This document shows, one piece after another, positions 6,952-14,239 of a stretch of DNA of 14,239 nucleotides. This DNA comes from an uncultured Caldimonas sp. (GTDB taxonomy: Bacteria; Pseudomonadota; Gammaproteobacteria; Burkholderiales; Burkholderiaceae): assembly GCF_946480305.1 (NCBI RefSeq), contig NZ_CAMLJQ010000067.1, forward strand, positions 1-14,239. Direction: 5' to 3'. The position numbers and the translations under genes are program-made. The notes below the pieces were generated by a model. It saw nothing but the letters and a program-made list of their open reading frames with translations. It did no database searches and was not told the DNA's origin. The stretch's first letter is position 1. The number at the start of each line of letters is the position of its first letter.

Positions 6952-8013
6952 ATGACCCTGAACACAGCGCAAAGACAAGCCGTGGCCTGGCTCGGCATCG
7001 GCGCCATCGCGCTCCTGCTGGTGTGGTTGCTGGCCCCGGTGCTGGTGCCCTTCCTGCTCGCCGCGGTGCTGGCCTACGCGTTGCACCCGGCGGTCGAGAA
7101 GCTGGTGGCGCGCAGGGTCCCGCGGCTGCTGGCCGTGCTGCTGATCGAGACAGGGGTGATCCTGCTGCTGCTGGGCTTGCTGCTGCTGATGGTGCCCATC
7201 CTGTCGAAGGAAATCCCGCTGCTGCGCGAGCAGATCCCGGTGCTTGCGGCGCGGCTGAACGAGCATTTGGTGCCGTGGCTGGCGCAGTACGGCATCCACG
7301 TCTCGCTCGACATCGAAAGCATCAAGGCTTTCGTCGTGAAGTACCTGAACGCCAACTTCGAAGACTGGCTCTCCGCTGCGCTCAGTTCCGCGCGCATCGG
7401 CGGCAGCTTCGTGCTCGCGATCGCGGGCAACGCCGTGCTGGTGCCGGTGGTGCTGTTCTACCTGCTGATGGACTGGCCCCAGGTGGTGCAACGCGCGCAG
7501 CAGTTCGTGCCGCCTCGCTACCGGCCGCCGGTGGAGTCGTTCCTGGGCGAGTGCGACGAGGTGCTCGGCCAGTACCTGCGCGGGCAGCTGCTCGTGATGG
7601 TCATCCTCGCGGCGTTCTACAGCGTCGGTCTGGCGCTGTTCGGCTTCGATCTGGCGGTGCCGGTCGGCGTGTTCACGGGTCTGGCGATCTTCATTCCCTA
7701 TCTCGGCTTCGGGCTCGGGATGGTGCTGGCGCTGCTGGCCGGCGTGCTCGAGTTCGCGAGCTGGTATGGCGTGATCGCGGTGGCCGTCGTCTACGGCATC
7801 GGGCAGGTGGTCGAAAGCCTCTACCTCACGCCCCGCCTCGTCGGCGAGCGTATCGGCATGCACCCGATCACCGTGATCTTCGCGTTGCTGGCCTTCGGGC
7901 ACCTGCTCGGTTTCGTCGGCGTGCTGATCGCGCTGCCTGTGAGCGCGCTGCTGGTGGTGGCCGTGCGGCGGCTGCGTCTGGCCTACCTCGGGAGCCGGTT
8001 GTACCTGGGGTGA
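6952..8013 (+). CDS. AI-2E / PerM family membrane transporter
   Basis: A 353-residue polytopic inner-membrane protein of the AI-2E transporter (PerM/YdiK) family. It has two hydrophobic hairpins at the N-terminus (about 10-45 and 58-84), a soluble segment at about 85-145, and a C-terminal membrane block with IFIPYLGFGLG (247-257) and the conserved GQVVESLYLTPRLVGERIGM (284-303). Family members have been linked to autoinducer-2 export, Na+/H+ antiport and permease roles; the substrate here cannot be told from sequence. The ATG at 6952 is preferred to a TTG at 6889 that overlaps the candidate -10 box. The hda ATG comes two bases after its stop, indicating coupling. The neighbouring hda gene does not explain its transport role. 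Confidence 0.92.
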   Translation: MTLNTAQRQAVAWLGIGAIALLLVWLLAPVLVPFLLAAVLAYALHPAVEKLVARRVPRLLAVLLIETGVILLLLGLLLLMVPILSKEIPLLREQIPVLAARLNEHLVPWLAQYGIHVSLDIESIKAFVVKYLNANFEDWLSAALSSARIGGSFVLAIAGNAVLVPVVLFYLLMDWPQVVQRAQQFVPPRYRPPVESFLGECDEVLGQYLRGQLLVMVILAAFYSVGLALFGFDLAVPVGVFTGLAIFIPYLGFGLGMVLALLAGVLEFASWYGVIAVAVVYGIGQVVESLYLTPRLVGERIGMHPITVIFALLAFGHLLGFVGVLIALPVSALLVVAVRRLRLAYLGSRLYLG

Positions 8014-8015
8014 CC

Positions 8016-8690
8016 ATGAGGCAGCTTCCGCTGGGCTTGGGGCCGGACGATCAACCGGGTTTCGACAACTTCTTCGCCGGACCGAACGGCGCGGCGGTCG
8101 GCCACCTGCGGGGCCTCGAACAACAGGCCCGGCCTGCACCCGTCTATCTGTGGGGCGATGCCGGCGTCGGCAAGACGCATCTGCTGAAGGCGCTTGCCCA
8201 CGAAGTGCAGATGCAGGGTGGGCGCGTCGGCTGGTTCGACCTCGCCGCGTCACGGCACCGCGAATTCGACGACACTTGGCGCCTGCTCGTGCTCGACGAC
8301 TGCGAGCGCTACGACGTCGACCAGCAGCAGGCGGCCTTCGCGCTGTTCGTGCAGGCCACCACTCACGGCCTGCCCATTGCGGCGGCCGGTTCGGCACCGC
8401 CGGTGGACCTGCCGCTGCGAGACGACCTGCGCACCCGGCTGGGCTGGGGCCATGTTTTTCACCTGCTGCCCCTGTCGGAAAGCGACTGCCGGGCCGTGCT
8501 GCGGCGCGAGGCCGACCGACGCGGCATTTTTCTTTCGGACGAGGTGATGAGTTATCTCCTGACCCGCTTTTCACGCGATCTCGGCAGCCTGATGGGCCTG
8601 CTCGACCGGCTCGACCGCTTTGCGCTCGCCGCTCGCCGCGCGGTGACGGTGCCGCTGCTCAAGCAGATGCTGGCCGAGGAGGGCACATGA
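8016..8690 (+). CDS. hda: DnaA regulatory inactivator Hda
   Basis: AAA+ protein that, bound to the DNA-loaded sliding clamp, promotes ATP hydrolysis by DnaA and so prevents re-initiation of replication. The 224-residue protein begins MRQLPLGL, with QLPLGL (residues 3-8) matching the clamp-binding motif expected at an Hda N-terminus. A Walker A motif GDAGVGKT is at 47-54 and Walker B LLVLDD at 90-95. The arginine-finger region LRTRLGWG is near 138-145, and a sensor-2-like RDLGSLMGLLDRL starts at 187. It lacks the DnaA DNA-binding domain, which separates it from DnaA. Its start is two bases after the AI-2E stop, and its stop overlaps the next ATG as ATGA. Confidence 0.95.
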   Translation: MRQLPLGLGPDDQPGFDNFFAGPNGAAVGHLRGLEQQARPAPVYLWGDAGVGKTHLLKALAHEVQMQGGRVGWFDLAASRHREFDDTWRLLVLDDCERYDVDQQQAAFALFVQATTHGLPIAAAGSAPPVDLPLRDDLRTRLGWGHVFHLLPLSESDCRAVLRREADRRGIFLSDEVMSYLLTRFSRDLGSLMGLLDRLDRFALAARRAVTVPLLKQMLAEEGT

Positions 8691-9382
8691 CGGCTCGCAA
8701 CCTCTGCCTGTTCGACCTCGACCACACGCTGCTGCCGCTCGATTCCGACCATGCCTTCGGCGAATTCATGGTGCGCCTCGGGTGGGCCGACGCACAGGAG
8801 TTCCGCCGCGGCAACGATCACTATTACGCGCAGTACCAGGCCGGGCGGCTCGACCTCGACGAATACATCGATTTCTCGACCCGTCCGTGGCGGGCGCGCT
8901 CCGCCGACGAACGCGCCTGGGCCCAGCGGCGCTTCGTCGCCGAGGTGGTGCAGCCGAACCTGAAGGCGGCTGCCCTCCAACTCGTGCGCGAGCACCAGGG
9001 GCAAGGCGATCTGGTCGCGATCGTCACGGCCACCAACGAGTTCGTCACGGCCCCGATCGCCCAGGCCTTCGGTGTCGAACACCTGCTGGCCGTGGAACTG
9101 GAGCGTGACGAGGCCGGTACCATCACGGGACGTATCCGCGGCGTGCCGTCCTACCAGGCGGGCAAGGTGACCCGCGTGGACCAGTGGCTGCAGACGCTCG
9201 GTGCCCGCTGGGAGGATTTCGAGCGCACCAGCTTCTACAGCGACTCCCCCAACGACCTGCCACTGCTCGAACGCGCCAGCGATCCAGTGGCCACCAATCC
9301 GTCGCCGGCGCTGCAAAAGACGGCCGAAGCGCGCGGCTGGCGCATTCTGAAACTGTTCAATGATCAAGAAATTCATCCATAA
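8687..9382 (+). CDS. HAD superfamily (subfamily IB, SerB-like) phosphatase, substrate unknown
   Basis: A 231-residue cytosolic haloacid-dehalogenase hydrolase. Motif I is FDLDHT with the nucleophile D10 and acid/base D12; motif II is the threonine in IVTAT (T114); motif III is K160 in QAGK; motif IV is YSDSPNDLP with D186 and D190. The helical insert between motifs I and II (about 20-100) is the C1-type cap of SerB-like enzymes. Phosphoserine and histidinol phosphate are plausible substrates for this subfamily, but nothing in the window decides it. The ATG overlaps the hda stop by ATGA, and the last 23 bases overlap pcnB, so it is tightly embedded in the operon. Confidence 0.9.
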   Translation: MTARNLCLFDLDHTLLPLDSDHAFGEFMVRLGWADAQEFRRGNDHYYAQYQAGRLDLDEYIDFSTRPWRARSADERAWAQRRFVAEVVQPNLKAAALQLVREHQGQGDLVAIVTATNEFVTAPIAQAFGVEHLLAVELERDEAGTITGRIRGVPSYQAGKVTRVDQWLQTLGARWEDFERTSFYSDSPNDLPLLERASDPVATNPSPALQKTAEARGWRILKLFNDQEIHP

Positions 9383-10880
9383 GCTGCTGGGCAAGTCGAT
9401 GCCGGCCGAAGGCAAGCCGGCCGCCAAGCCCAGCCAGATGGGCAAGCGGGTGGAAGTGCCCAAGAGCGAGCACGGCATCGACCGCTCGCTCGTCGACGAC
9501 CGCGCGCTCAAGGTGGTGCAGGGGCTCACCGACGCCGGCTACGAGGCCTACATCGTCGGCGGTGCGGTGCGCGACCTGATCCTCGGCCTGCGTCCCAAGG
9601 ATTTCGACGTCGCCACCAATGCCACACCCGAGCAGGTCAAGGCGCTGTTCAAGCGTGCGTTCATCATCGGCCGGCGCTTCCGTATCGTGCACGTGGTGTT
9701 CGGGCGCGGCCGGGAACACGAGGTGATCGAGGTCTCGACCTTCCGCGCCAACCTCGACATGGCCGCGGCCGAGCAGGTCGAAGGCAACGAAAAGACGTCG
9801 AAATCCGACCTCGCCGGCAAGTCGCACGTGGTCGATGCGAGCGGGCGCGTGCTGCGCGACAACGTCTGGGGGCCGCAGATCGAAGACGCGGCCCGGCGCG
9901 ACTTCACCATCAACGCCATGTATTACGACCCGCAGCGCGAGATCGTGGTCGACTACCACCACGGCATCCGCGATGCGAAGAAGCGCCTGTTGCGGATGAT
10001 CGGCGACCCCGAGGCGCGCTACCGCGAAGACCCGGTGCGCATCATCCGCGTCGTGCGTTTTGCCGCGAAGCTGGGCTTCGAGATCGAGCCGAAGACGCGC
10101 GAGCCGATCCAGCGCATGGCCGACCTGCTCGACAACGTGCCCGCCTCGCGCATGTTCGACGAGATGATCAAGCTGCTGCAGACCGGCCACGCGCTGGCCT
10201 CGCTGCAACAGCTGCGCAAGGAAGGGCTGCACCGCGGCGTGTTCCCCATCCTCGACGTGGTGCTGGACGAAACCCAGCGCCACGACGGCCGCGAGAAGTT
10301 CGTGCAGCTCGCGCTGGCCGACACCGACCGGCGCGTGTCCGAGGGCAAGCCGGTCGCGCCGAGCTTCATGCTCGCGTCGATGCTGTGGCACGACGTGCTC
10401 GACCGCTGGGACCGCCGCCGCCGTCAGGGGGAACATCCGTTCCCGTCGCTGCAGGCGTCGATCGACGAAGTGTTCGACGCCCGCATCGGCGACATCTCCG
10501 GCCGCGGCAAGCTGGCGGCCGACATGCGCGAGATCTGGATGATGCAACCGCGCTTCGAGAAGCGTGTGGGCAACGGACCGACCGTGCTGGTCGAACAGCC
10601 TCGCTTCCGTGCCGGGTTCGACTTCCTGCGCCTGCGCGCCGAGGCCGGCGAGGTCGAAGCCGAACTGGCCCGCTGGTGGGAGGAGTTTTCCCAGGCTGAC
10701 GCGGCCAGGCAACGCACGCTGCTCGATCGCGCTCGCGAGGAGGATCAGTCGCGCCGCAGCAGCGGCAAGGGTGGCGAGGGCGAGTCCGCACCGGCCAAGA
10801 AGCGCCGTCGGCGGCGTCGCAAGCCGGCTGGCGAGGCAGGGCAGGGGGCACCTGCATCGCCCGCTTCCACGGACGAGTGA
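9360..10880 (+). CDS. pcnB: Poly(A) polymerase I
   Basis: Class II nucleotidyltransferase that adds 3' poly(A) tails, marking RNAs for decay; in E. coli it influences plasmid copy number. The 506-residue product has the catalytic head GGAVRD (67-72) with DFDVAT (81-86), RRFRIVHVVFG (105-115), RRDFTINAMYYD (179-190) and IIRVVRFAAKLGFEIEP (228-244). A basic N-terminal MIKKFIHKLLGK and an arginine-rich tail (KKRRRRRRK, 480-488) flank the core, as in PcnB proteins rather than the shorter CCA-adding enzymes. The ATG at 9360 fits this N-terminus; it overlaps the phosphatase gene by 23 bases and has no strong Shine-Dalgarno, suggesting translational coupling. A CCA-adding activity cannot be fully excluded without alignment. 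Confidence 0.94.
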   Translation: MIKKFIHKLLGKSMPAEGKPAAKPSQMGKRVEVPKSEHGIDRSLVDDRALKVVQGLTDAGYEAYIVGGAVRDLILGLRPKDFDVATNATPEQVKALFKRAFIIGRRFRIVHVVFGRGREHEVIEVSTFRANLDMAAAEQVEGNEKTSKSDLAGKSHVVDASGRVLRDNVWGPQIEDAARRDFTINAMYYDPQREIVVDYHHGIRDAKKRLLRMIGDPEARYREDPVRIIRVVRFAAKLGFEIEPKTREPIQRMADLLDNVPASRMFDEMIKLLQTGHALASLQQLRKEGLHRGVFPILDVVLDETQRHDGREKFVQLALADTDRRVSEGKPVAPSFMLASMLWHDVLDRWDRRRRQGEHPFPSLQASIDEVFDARIGDISGRGKLAADMREIWMMQPRFEKRVGNGPTVLVEQPRFRAGFDFLRLRAEAGEVEAELARWWEEFSQADAARQRTLLDRAREEDQSRRSSGKGGEGESAPAKKRRRRRRKPAGEAGQGAPASPASTDE

Positions 10881-10897
10881 GTCCGCCGGAGGAGCGT

Positions 10898-11386
10898 GTG
10901 GTCTCGGCGTACGTCGGTCTCGGCGCGAACCTGGGCGACCCCCTTGCGACGCTGCGGGCGGCCGCGCAGGCGCTGAGCAGGTTGCCCGGCGTCGCGACGG
11001 CCCGGGCTTCCTCGGTGTACCGCACGGCGCCCCTCGACGCGGCTGGCCCCGACTTCTTCAACGCCGTGGCTCGGCTCGAATGCCGGCACACGCCCCGCGA
11101 GTTGTTCGAACAATTGCGGGCTGTCGAGCATGACCACGGCCGCGAGCGGCCGTACCGCAACGCGCCACGCACGCTCGATCTCGACCTGTTGCTGTGGGGC
11201 GACCTGCGCATCGACGAAGCTGACCTCACCGTGCCCCACCCGCGCATGCACCTGCGGGCCTTCGTGCTGGCGCCGCTGCTCGAGTTGGACCCCGGTGCCG
11301 AAGTGCCAGGGCGGGGGCCCGCGGCGCGGTGGCTGGAAACCTTGCACGACCAACCCATCACCCGCCTCGACGACACGCTTTCCTGA
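10898..11386 (+). CDS. folK: 2-amino-4-hydroxy-6-hydroxymethyldihydropteridine pyrophosphokinase
   Basis: Cytosolic HPPK, which transfers pyrophosphate from ATP to the pterin alcohol in folate synthesis. The 162-residue form shows AYVGLGANLGDP (4-15), SSVYRTAP (38-45), FFNAVARLE (53-61), the signature RPYRNAPRTLDLDLLLWGD (84-102) with metal-binding D95 and D97, and VPHPRMHLRAFVLAPL (112-127). I chose the GTG at 10898: it has GGAGG (10888-10892) five bases upstream and yields MVSAYVGLG, aligning with the E. coli start. A GTG at 10877 overlapping the pcnB stop (GTGA) would give 169 residues and is the alternative. The gene sits directly after pcnB. Confidence 0.94.
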   Translation: MVSAYVGLGANLGDPLATLRAAAQALSRLPGVATARASSVYRTAPLDAAGPDFFNAVARLECRHTPRELFEQLRAVEHDHGRERPYRNAPRTLDLDLLLWGDLRIDEADLTVPHPRMHLRAFVLAPLLELDPGAEVPGRGPAARWLETLHDQPITRLDDTLS

Positions 11387-11398
11387 CCAAGCACCTCC

Positions 11399-11758
11399 AT
11401 GAGCTCCCTGCCCGTATCGCTGCAGACCGTCGGTCTGCTGGTGGCTTCCAACGTCTTCATGACCTTTGCCTGGTACGGCCACCTGAAGGGGCTGGCGACG
11501 AAGCCGTGGTACGTCGCTGCGCTCATCAGCTGGGGCATCGCCTTGTTCGAGTACCTGCTGCAGGTGCCGGCCAACCGCATCGGCTATTCGAGCGGTGTGT
11601 TTTCTCTGGCGCAGTTGAAGATCCTGCAGGAAGTGATCACGCTCGCGGTGTTCGTGCCGTTCGCGATGGTCTACATGAAGGTGCCGTTCAAGCTGGACTT
11701 CCTGTGGGCAGGGCTGTGCCTCGTCGGGGCCGTGTACTTCATCTTCCGCGCGCCATGA
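11399..11758 (+). CDS. DUF486 (DMT-like) small membrane protein, function unknown
   Basis: A 119-residue inner-membrane protein with four predicted helices (about 9-27, 38-56, 73-93 and 98-117), the size and layout of a half-unit drug/metabolite-type transporter. I recognise the DUF486 family from TFAWYGHLK (22-30), WGIALFEYLLQVPANRIG (45-62) and LKILQEVI (73-80). These polar residues inside membrane-adjacent segments (H28, E51, N59, R60, E78) are likely functional. No substrate is known to me. It begins 12 bases after folK and its stop overlaps the kinase ATG (ATGA), so it is translationally tied to a deoxynucleoside kinase. It would probably act as an oligomer. Confidence 0.88.
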   Translation: MSSLPVSLQTVGLLVASNVFMTFAWYGHLKGLATKPWYVAALISWGIALFEYLLQVPANRIGYSSGVFSLAQLKILQEVITLAVFVPFAMVYMKVPFKLDFLWAGLCLVGAVYFIFRAP

Positions 11759-12417
11759 CCGCCTTTTCGTTCGCAGATTGCCGGCACGTCGTCATCGAAG
11801 GGCCGATCGGCGTCGGCAAGAGTTCGCTCGCGCGCCGGCTGGCGGCGCATCTGCAGGGCGAGCTGATGATGGAAAAACCGCAGGAAAACCCGTTCCTGGC
11901 GAAGTTCTATGCGGACGGCTCGCGTTATGCGTTCCAGACGCAGATGTTCTTTCTGTTCCAGCGCGTCGAGCAGTACCGCGAGCTGGTGCAGCCCGGCATG
12001 TTCGCCGGACCGGTGGTCAGCGACTTCCTGTTCGCCAAGGACGCGATCTTTGCCAAGTTGACGCTGAGCGACGACGAGTACCGGCTCTACAGCCAGATGT
12101 ACCAGCACCTGGCGCCGCAGATTCCCGAGCCGGACCTGGTGATCTGGCTGCAAGCCGAGCCGCGGGTCCTGCTGCAGCGCATCGAAAAGCGCGGTATCGC
12201 GATGGAGCAGGGCATGTCGGCGGACTATTTGCAGCGACTGTGCGACGCGTACGCGGAGTACTTCGAGCAGTACGCCGGAGCGCCGGTGCTCGCGATCGAG
12301 ACCGAGCACTTCAACCCGCTCGATGGCGAGGCGGACTTCCGCAGCCTGCTCGGCGAGCTGCAGCGCTTCCGGGGCCCTCGGGCCTTCCTCTCGCCCCGCC
12401 CGCCCTCGGTGGCGTGA
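11755..12417 (+). CDS. Deoxynucleoside kinase (deoxyadenosine/deoxyguanosine kinase family)
   Basis: A 220-residue cytosolic P-loop kinase that phosphorylates deoxyribonucleosides to monophosphates for salvage. The P-loop is GPIGVGKSS (16-24). E40 in MMEKPQENPF matches the substrate-site acid after the first strand, and VVSDFLFAKDAIFAKLTL (87-104) matches the family's second substrate segment. DLVIWLQAEPRVLLQRIEKRG (127-147) includes the lid-side arginines. Which deoxynucleoside it prefers cannot be read off. The ATG overlaps the DUF486 stop by ATGA. In related Burkholderiales this kinase commonly follows folK directly, so DUF486 lies between them here. It is the last gene of the long plus-strand run, and no clear intrinsic terminator follows it. 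Confidence 0.92.
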   Translation: MTAFSFADCRHVVIEGPIGVGKSSLARRLAAHLQGELMMEKPQENPFLAKFYADGSRYAFQTQMFFLFQRVEQYRELVQPGMFAGPVVSDFLFAKDAIFAKLTLSDDEYRLYSQMYQHLAPQIPEPDLVIWLQAEPRVLLQRIEKRGIAMEQGMSADYLQRLCDAYAEYFEQYAGAPVLAIETEHFNPLDGEADFRSLLGELQRFRGPRAFLSPRPPSVA

Positions 12418-12463
12418 GCGGGTGCTCGCCCTGAAAGGGCGCTGGCAGCGGGCACGGCGGCTG

Positions 12464-12481
12464 CTGTCACAATAGCGCCAC
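12464..12481 (+). promoter_or_regulatory. Degenerate Pho-box-like site ahead of the DUF47-pit operon
   Basis: CTGTCAC (12464-12470) matches a Pho-box half-site, then comes an AT-only four-base spacer AATA (12471-12474), then GCGCCAC (12475-12481), which matches the half-site consensus at only four of seven positions. CACAAT (12468-12473) inside it could be a -10 box. The site is 80-100 bases before the DUF47 ATG. One good half-site is weak evidence on its own; the genes downstream make it worth recording. Confidence 0.25.
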
Positions 12482-12562
12482 TTTTTTGCTGGCGCCTGGT
12501 CGGCACCCGGCTGGGTCGACACGTCAGCCGGCAGACCAACGAGACACACCAAGGCTCTTCCC

Positions 12563-13210
12563 ATGATCTTCGGCAAGCTGCTGCCTCGCGAAGGCAATTT
12601 CTTTGAACTGTTCAACCAGCACGGCGCGAAGATCGTCGAAGGCTCGCGCGCCTTCATGGCCATGGTGCAGAACTACGCCGACACGGACGAGCGCGAGCGC
12701 CATGCCGCCGAGGTCGACAAGGCAGAACGCCAGGCCGACAAGATCACCGCCGAGGTCAACCGGCTGCTGCACAAGACCTTCATCACGCCGATCGACCGCG
12801 AGCAGATCCACTCGCTGATCAACGCGATGGACGACATCCTCGATCTGCTGCAGGACTCGGCCGAGACCATGTCGCTGTACGACGTGCGCGCGATGACCGA
12901 CGAGGTGGTGCGGCTGGCCGAGCTGAGCGGCCGCTGCTGCGAGCGCGTCGCGCATGCCGTGTCGCTGCTGCCGCGCTTGAGCAAGCACGATGCGGCCGAA
13001 GCCGCCATCAAGGCGTGCGAGGAGATCGACCAGCTCGAGTCCGACGCCGACAAGGTCATGCGCGCGGCGATGTCCAAGCTCTTCCGTGAGCAACCCGACG
13101 TGCGCGAGCTGATCAAGCTGAAGGCCATCTACGAGCAGTTGGAGTCGATCTCCGACCGCTGCGAGGATGTGGCCAACCTGATCGAGGGCATCGTCCTCGA
13201 GAACTCCTGA
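12563..13210 (+). CDS. DUF47 family (PhoU-like) Pit accessory protein
   Basis: A 215-residue all-helical cytosolic protein of the DUF47/TIGR00153 family, related to PhoU. Its N-terminus, FGKLLPREGNFFELFNQH (3-20), and the block TFITPIDREQIHSLINAMDD (72-91) are family signatures. Acid-rich motifs (E55-D59, E157-D161 and SDRCEDVA at 197-204) resemble the PhoU metal-binding repeats. Members typically sit next to Pit transporters and are thought to modulate them; that is inferred here from the pit gene 18 bases downstream. The ATG at 12563 has AAGG eight bases upstream. A 145-base gap separates it from the kinase gene, so it likely begins a new transcription unit. Confidence 0.93.
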   Translation: MIFGKLLPREGNFFELFNQHGAKIVEGSRAFMAMVQNYADTDERERHAAEVDKAERQADKITAEVNRLLHKTFITPIDREQIHSLINAMDDILDLLQDSAETMSLYDVRAMTDEVVRLAELSGRCCERVAHAVSLLPRLSKHDAAEAAIKACEEIDQLESDADKVMRAAMSKLFREQPDVRELIKLKAIYEQLESISDRCEDVANLIEGIVLENS

Positions 13211-13228
13211 CCTGCCGAGGGGCTGCGC

Positions 13229-14239
13229 ATGGATGCAGTGCAGGTCGGTTTCTGGGTGGTCGTGCTGCTGGTGGTGCTCGCGATCCTGTTCGACTTCATG
13301 AACGGGTTCCACGACGCCGCGAACTCGATCGCGACCGTCGTTTCCACGGGGGTGCTCAAACCTCATCATGCGGTGGCGTTTGCCGCGTTCTTCAACTTCG
13401 TGGCGGTGTTCGTGTTCCACCTGAGCGTGGCCGCGACGGTGGGCAAGGGCATCGTGATGCCGGGCGTCGTCGACCACTACGTCGTGTTCGGCGCCCTGAT
13501 CGGTGCGATCTCCTGGAACGTCATCACCTGGTACTACGGTATCCCGTCGAGTTCGTCGCATGCCCTGATCGGCGGCATCGTGGGCGCGACGATGGCCAAG
13601 GCGGGCGCCGGCGCGTTGATCGCCAAGGGCATCTGGAAGACGGTTGCCTTCATCCTGGTGTCGCCGATGCTCGGGTTCCTGCTCGGCTCGTTGCTGATGG
13701 TCGTGGTGGCGTGGGTCTGTCGGGGTGCATCACCTTTACGCATCGACAACTGGTTCCGACGCCTGCAGCTCGTGTCGGCGGGGTTGTATTCGCTCGGACA
13801 CGGGGGCAATGACGCGCAGAAGACCATCGGCATCATCTGGATGCTGTTGATCGGCTCCGGCTACGCCGCAGCCACTGACTCGATGCCGCCGACCTGGACG
13901 ATCTGGGCCTGCTACATCGCCATCGCGCTTGGCACGATGTTCGGCGGGTGGCGCATCGTGAAGACGATGGGGCAGAAGATCACCAAGCTCAAGCCCGTGG
14001 GCGGGTTCTGCGCCGAAACGGGCGGTGCGTTGACGTTGTTCCTGGCGACCGCGCTGGGCATTCCCGTTTCGACCACGCACACGATCACCGGTGCGATCGT
14101 CGGCGTCGGGTCGACGCAGCGTGCGTCGGCCGTGCGGTGGGGGGTGGCCGGCAATATCGTGTGGGCGTGGATCTTCACGATTCCCGCTTCGGCGTTCATC
14201 GCGGCGGTGTTCTATTTGATCGGCAAGGCTGTGTTGTAG
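13229..14239 (+). CDS. pit: Low-affinity inorganic phosphate transporter, PiT family
   Basis: Inner-membrane transporter bringing in phosphate, usually as a metal-phosphate complex coupled to protons. The 336-residue protein carries the duplicated PiT signature: NGFHDAANSIATVV (25-38) and LGHGGNDAQKTIGI (189-202), each followed by a serine-rich membrane loop, PSSSSHALIGGIVGA (106-120) and PVSTTHTITGAIVGVG (279-294). About ten hydrophobic segments are visible. It is shorter than E. coli PitA (about 499 residues), matching the compact bacterial Pit type found with DUF47 partners. The start has a good GAGGGG six bases upstream. The gene is complete: its TAG is the last three bases of the window. 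Confidence 0.95.
   Translation: MDAVQVGFWVVVLLVVLAILFDFMNGFHDAANSIATVVSTGVLKPHHAVAFAAFFNFVAVFVFHLSVAATVGKGIVMPGVVDHYVVFGALIGAISWNVITWYYGIPSSSSHALIGGIVGATMAKAGAGALIAKGIWKTVAFILVSPMLGFLLGSLLMVVVAWVCRGASPLRIDNWFRRLQLVSAGLYSLGHGGNDAQKTIGIIWMLLIGSGYAAATDSMPPTWTIWACYIAIALGTMFGGWRIVKTMGQKITKLKPVGGFCAETGGALTLFLATALGIPVSTTHTITGAIVGVGSTQRASAVRWGVAGNIVWAWIFTIPASAFIAAVFYLIGKAVL

Noticed and set aside
6880..8574. A 564-codon minus-strand open frame across the AI-2E and hda genes
   Set aside because: Same pattern: His/Gln/Arg-rich repetitive translation, no motif, and fully explained by the codon bias of the genes opposite.
9357..10712. A 451-codon minus-strand open frame antisense to pcnB
   Set aside because: It coincides almost exactly with pcnB in the opposing frame and has no recognisable domain; pcnB has clear catalytic motifs.
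12427..12441. Hairpin CGCCCT-GAA-AGGGCG after the deoxynucleoside kinase gene, as a terminator
   Set aside because: The stem is only six pairs and is not followed by a U tract, so I did not call it a terminator.
11671..13561. Two long minus-strand open frames over the kinase, DUF47 and pit genes
   Set aside because: They run antisense to three genes with clear family motifs, and their translations are His/Arg/Glu-rich and unstructured.

Overview
The window looks like an ordinary stretch of core chromosome from a high-GC betaproteobacterium of the order Burkholderiales. The basis is protein style and gene order rather than a 16S gene: argD-argF, a DUF3579 gene facing rpsT, rpsT divergent from murJ, and the chain AI-2E/PerM - hda - HAD phosphatase - pcnB - folK - deoxynucleoside kinase all fit that group. 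Coding density is very high. I see no tRNA or rRNA gene, insertion sequence, phage gene, CRISPR array or broken gene. All sixteen protein genes are complete, and the last one (pit) ends on the final base.

Layout. (1) Bases 25-2183, minus strand: argD and argF, an arginine-biosynthesis pair joined by an ATGA overlap at the second argF start. (2) Bases 2184-2507: the only gene-free stretch over 300 bases, a divergent control region that is AT-rich around 2407-2421 and contains three short arms able to pair in two mutually exclusive ways. (3) Bases 2508-3218: a DUF3579 gene (plus) converging on rpsT (minus), with a strong bidirectional terminator at 2875-2905. (4) Bases 3219-5808: a divergent rpsT/murJ promoter region, then murJ (lipid II flippase) and a SirB1-type gene. 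(5) Bases 5816-6850: purM on the minus strand, its stop only 7 bases from the SirB1 gene's stop.

(6) Bases 6952-12417: a long plus-strand run of AI-2E/PerM membrane protein, hda, HAD phosphatase, pcnB, folK, a DUF486 membrane protein and a deoxynucleoside kinase. Gaps are 17 bases or less and four junctions overlap or nearly touch, so it reads as one transcription unit mixing replication control, RNA polyadenylation, folate synthesis and nucleotide salvage. (7) Bases 12563-14239: a DUF47 (PhoU-like) gene and a Pit phosphate transporter, a classic two-gene phosphate-uptake operon.

I did not find a convincing undescribed multi-gene system. The points most worth a second look are non-coding: the alternative-pairing arms upstream of the DUF3579 gene, an operator-like palindrome touching the murJ -10 box, and a degenerate Pho-box-like site ahead of DUF47-pit. 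Among proteins, DUF3579, DUF486 and the SirB1-type protein are the conserved genes of unknown biochemical role.
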